DNA from: Sphingomonas sp. Leaf10
GTDB lineage: Bacteria > Pseudomonadota > Alphaproteobacteria > Sphingomonadales > Sphingomonadaceae
Reading direction: 5' to 3'
DNA: 64,000 nt
Assembly (NCBI RefSeq): GCF_001421245.1
Contig: NZ_LMKE01000002.1
Coordinates: 166,046-230,045, forward strand
Part shown: in pieces, positions 61,711-64,000 of the stretch
How the letters are laid out: each line of letters opens with the position of its first letter
Position numbering within the stretch: the stretch's first letter is position 1
Notes under the pieces: generated by a model
The model's database searches: none
Told to the model about the DNA's origin: nothing
The model's input: only the letters and a program-made list of their open reading frames with translations
Program-made: the position numbers and the translations under genes

Positions 61711-64000
61711 ATGGTCGTCAGGGCCGGGATGCTGGCGTCGGCATCCGCAATCGCTTTGTTCCTTGGTATGCCTGCCCATGCGCAGGAGGCCAGCGCGACG
61801 GCCGGTGTGCCCGCCGATGGCCCGGAACAGGCTGGTGACGGTACCGTTTCGCGCGATGCCGCGATCAATGAAGGCGACGAGATCGTCGTCACCGGCGTGC
61901 GGGCATCGATCCTCGGTGCGCTGAACGTAAAGCGCAACGCGACGCAGGTCGTCGACTCGATCGTCGCCGAGGATGTCGGCAAACTGCCCGACAATAACGC
62001 CATCGAAGCGTTGCAGCGTGTCAGCGGGATTCAGGTGACGAACCGTGCCGGTGGCGAAGCGGCGGCGATCTCGATCCGCGGCCTGCCCGATGCGCTGACG
62101 ACGATGAACGGCCGCAACATCTTTACGGCATCGGGGCAGGCGTTCGCACTGGCGGACATTCCCGCAAATCTTGTCAAGCGGATCGACGTGTACAAGACGC
62201 GCGCCGCCGATCAGATCGAAACCGGCATCGCCGGGCAGATCGACGTGTTCACGCGGCGCCCGTTCGACTTCAACGGCTTCGCGCTGTCGGGCGTCGCGCG
62301 CGGCATCTACAACGAACAGGCCGACAGCTTTAACCCGAATTTGTCGGGGCTGATCAGCAATCGCTGGGAAACCGGTATCGGCGATATCGGCGTGCTGGTC
62401 AGCGGCAGCTATGCCCGCACCAAATATCGCGACATGAGCGTGACCGCCGGTGCGATGGTGCCGTTCGTCACCGAAAATCCGCCGCCGGGCTTCACGCCGC
62501 TGCAACGCGTCTTCCCCGAAACGGGCGCATGGCAACCCGGCACCGAACGCGGCCTGCCGACGGCGGCTGGCTCGACCTTCCTGCTCGGCGGGCGGCAGGT
62601 GCCCTATTATTTGTCGCGCGACGCGGTGTTCAGCCCCGATGTGGCCGGCACGCGCGATCGCCCGGCGGTGAACGCCGCTGTGCAATGGTCGCCGAACAGC
62701 AGTTCGACCTACACCGCCGAATTCTTCTGGAACCAGTTCCGCGCAACGACGCAGAACAGCCTGTTCTTCAGCTTCGTCGACTGGTGGGGGTCGCTCGGCG
62801 CCAATCCCGCCTCGACCATCGAACTGTATCCGGACACCAACATCATCAAGGCGCGTTCGGTCGGCGACGTGTTCGGCTTCAACAGCGGCGACTACACCCG
62901 GTCGAAGACCGACAGCTTCGTCTATGCCTTCAACGCCGATTGGAAGGTGGGCGAGACCGGCCGGATCACCGCCGATCTGTCGTACCAGAACAGCCGGTTC
63001 GACACGCAATTCCTCGCGATGCGACTCAATCGCGTCGCGCGGCGGATCGACGTCGATTTCAACACTCGGAACGGCATTCCCGCCTATAACTTCGATAACA
63101 ACGACTTGCTGGTCGATCCGACCCAATGGACCGTCGGCGAATTCTACGACAATGCCAACCGGTCGAAGGGTGATGCCAAGACGCTGCACCTCGATGGTGA
63201 GAACAAGTGGGACGACGGCTTCCTGCGCCGGGTGAAGGCGGGCATCCGCATCGATGATCGCAACGCGGTGGATTCGGTACGGGCACAGGATGCGGGCGTA
63301 TTGGGGCGGCGCTTTTCGGAACTCGATCCCGGTCTGCAATTGACCAATAAGGACTTTTTTGACGGGCGGGCCAGCGTGCCGACATCGTGGCTGGTCCCCA
63401 ACGGCACCTATATTTATGAAAATGCCGACGCGATCCGGCAACTGTACAAGGGCAGCGTCGCGCCCAATTTCCTGTTGTCGGATCAGCTGCGCCTGACCGA
63501 CGTGTTCGACATCAACGAAATCACCATGAGCGCCTATGCGCTGGCGGACGGGCAGTTCGACCTGTTCGGGCGGCCGTTCCATGTCCAGGCCGGGCTTCGC
63601 TACACCGATGTCGACACGAATTTCGTGTTTACCGACCGCTATAACGGCACCGTCACCCGCGCATCGAACGGCACTGCCCGCTTCCTGCCCAGCGCCACGC
63701 TGCGCTACGAACTGACCGACGATTTCCGCGTGCGCTTCAACTATGGCGAGACACTGCGCCGTCCGGCGTTCGGCGATCTCAACCCCAACCCCAATCTGGT
63801 CGGCGATCTGACCCAGATCGGGCGCGGCAGTGGATCGTCGGGAAATCCCAATCTGCGCCCGACCGTCGCCAAGAATTACGACCTGTCGGCCGAATGGTAT
63901 TTCGAACGCGGCAGCGCGATCTATGGCACGTTGTTCCGGCGCGAGATCGACGGGCTGGTCGTGCCGCTGACATCGGTGCTGACCATCCCCAATACCGGGC
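61711..64000 (+). CDS. TonB-dependent receptor (3' end beyond window)
   Basis: The frame opens at ATG 61711, after GGGGAGAG, and continues past the window, giving at least 763 residues. A signal peptide (VVRAGMLASASAIALFLGMPAHA) is followed by DEIVVTGVRASI, the TonB-box and plug start of the Xanthomonas/Caulobacter/sphingomonad type, then KLPDNNAIEALQRVSGIQV and SIRGLPDALTTMNGR. The barrel strands follow, and GETLRRPAFGDLNPNPNL near residue 685 is the usual late-barrel motif. Its pairing with a GH127 enzyme points to uptake of arabinose-containing oligosaccharides. Confidence 0.93.
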   Translation, partial: MVVRAGMLASASAIALFLGMPAHAQEASATAGVPADGPEQAGDGTVSRDAAINEGDEIVVTGVRASILGALNVKRNATQVVDSIVAEDVGKLPDNNAIEALQRVSGIQVTNRAGGEAAAISIRGLPDALTTMNGRNIFTASGQAFALADIPANLVKRIDVYKTRAADQIETGIAGQIDVFTRRPFDFNGFALSGVARGIYNEQADSFNPNLSGLISNRWETGIGDIGVLVSGSYARTKYRDMSVTAGAMVPFVTENPPPGFTPLQRVFPETGAWQPGTERGLPTAAGSTFLLGGRQVPYYLSRDAVFSPDVAGTRDRPAVNAAVQWSPNSSSTYTAEFFWNQFRATTQNSLFFSFVDWWGSLGANPASTIELYPDTNIIKARSVGDVFGFNSGDYTRSKTDSFVYAFNADWKVGETGRITADLSYQNSRFDTQFLAMRLNRVARRIDVDFNTRNGIPAYNFDNNDLLVDPTQWTVGEFYDNANRSKGDAKTLHLDGENKWDDGFLRRVKAGIRIDDRNAVDSVRAQDAGVLGRRFSELDPGLQLTNKDFFDGRASVPTSWLVPNGTYIYENADAIRQLYKGSVAPNFLLSDQLRLTDVFDINEITMSAYALADGQFDLFGRPFHVQAGLRYTDVDTNFVFTDRYNGTVTRASNGTARFLPSATLRYELTDDFRVRFNYGETLRRPAFGDLNPNPNLVGDLTQIGRGSGSSGNPNLRPTVAKNYDLSAEWYFERGSAIYGTLFRREIDGLVVPLTSVLTIPNTG

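Overview
The window is a high-GC chromosomal stretch from an alphaproteobacterium, most likely Sphingomonas or a close sphingomonad. Evidence: family-level resemblance of nearly every protein, the TonB-dependent receptors with sphingomonad-style plugs, alphaproteobacterial families (DUF1476 ATPase inhibitor, DUF3576 lipoprotein, a thiS-thiG fusion), an EcfG-like promoter before csbD, and several families of palindromic intergenic repeats. I see no prophage, integrase, transposase, CRISPR array or rRNA. It looks like core chromosome, with two sugar-uptake loci as the most accessory parts.

Layout. 1-5.8 kb: an ABM-like protein and HNH nuclease, then gluQ, a twin-TM small protein, a cobalamin adenosyltransferase, and an ergothioneine cluster (egtB-egtD) with an exported EEP-fold hydrolase. 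5.9-13.2 kb: DUF1176 lipoprotein, 3-hydroxybutyryl-CoA dehydrogenase, YggT, argB, queuosine-precursor transporter, nucleoside transporter, Hpt protein, bfr and bfd (bfd was found by direct translation and has a Fur-box-like site upstream). 13.3-25.9 kb: DUF418 and purL, a small exported protein, phospholipase D-like protein, arsC, accC-accB, aroQ, thiSG, csbD, and a ThDP enzyme. 26-33.2 kb: scoA and scoB with an acid phosphatase lipoprotein between them, an MFS transporter, leuC, a 39-residue protein, leuD and a quinone oxidoreductase.

33.5-42.5 kb: DUF1476-BolA-Grx4, a BlaI/BlaR1-like pair behind a TACA-N2-TGTA operator, an MBL hydrolase, DUF4230, nadA, a TspO-like protein, DUF1826 and a GT2 glycosyltransferase. 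42.6-49.7 kb: an outer-to-inner membrane uptake locus (TonB receptor divergent from an ABC solute-binding lipoprotein and two permeases, with the ATPase gene converging on them). 50-58.8 kb: an outer-membrane protein, DUF3576, leuS-lptE-holA, tRNA-Leu(GAG), and an Hsp70 (HscC-like) with a membrane J-like partner whose HPD motif reads DPD. 59-64 kb: a GH127 arabinofuranosidase divergent from a second TonB receptor that runs off the window; two nearly identical LacI-type operators lie between them.

Functional themes are tRNA queuosine modification, iron storage and Fe-S handling (bfd-bfr, BolA-Grx4), thiol and stress protection (egtBD, csbD), CoA and branched-chain metabolism (sco, leu, hbd), and glycan scavenging. 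The least explained material is non-coding: at least five repeat families fill the gaps, and several copies sit within a few bases of stop codons.
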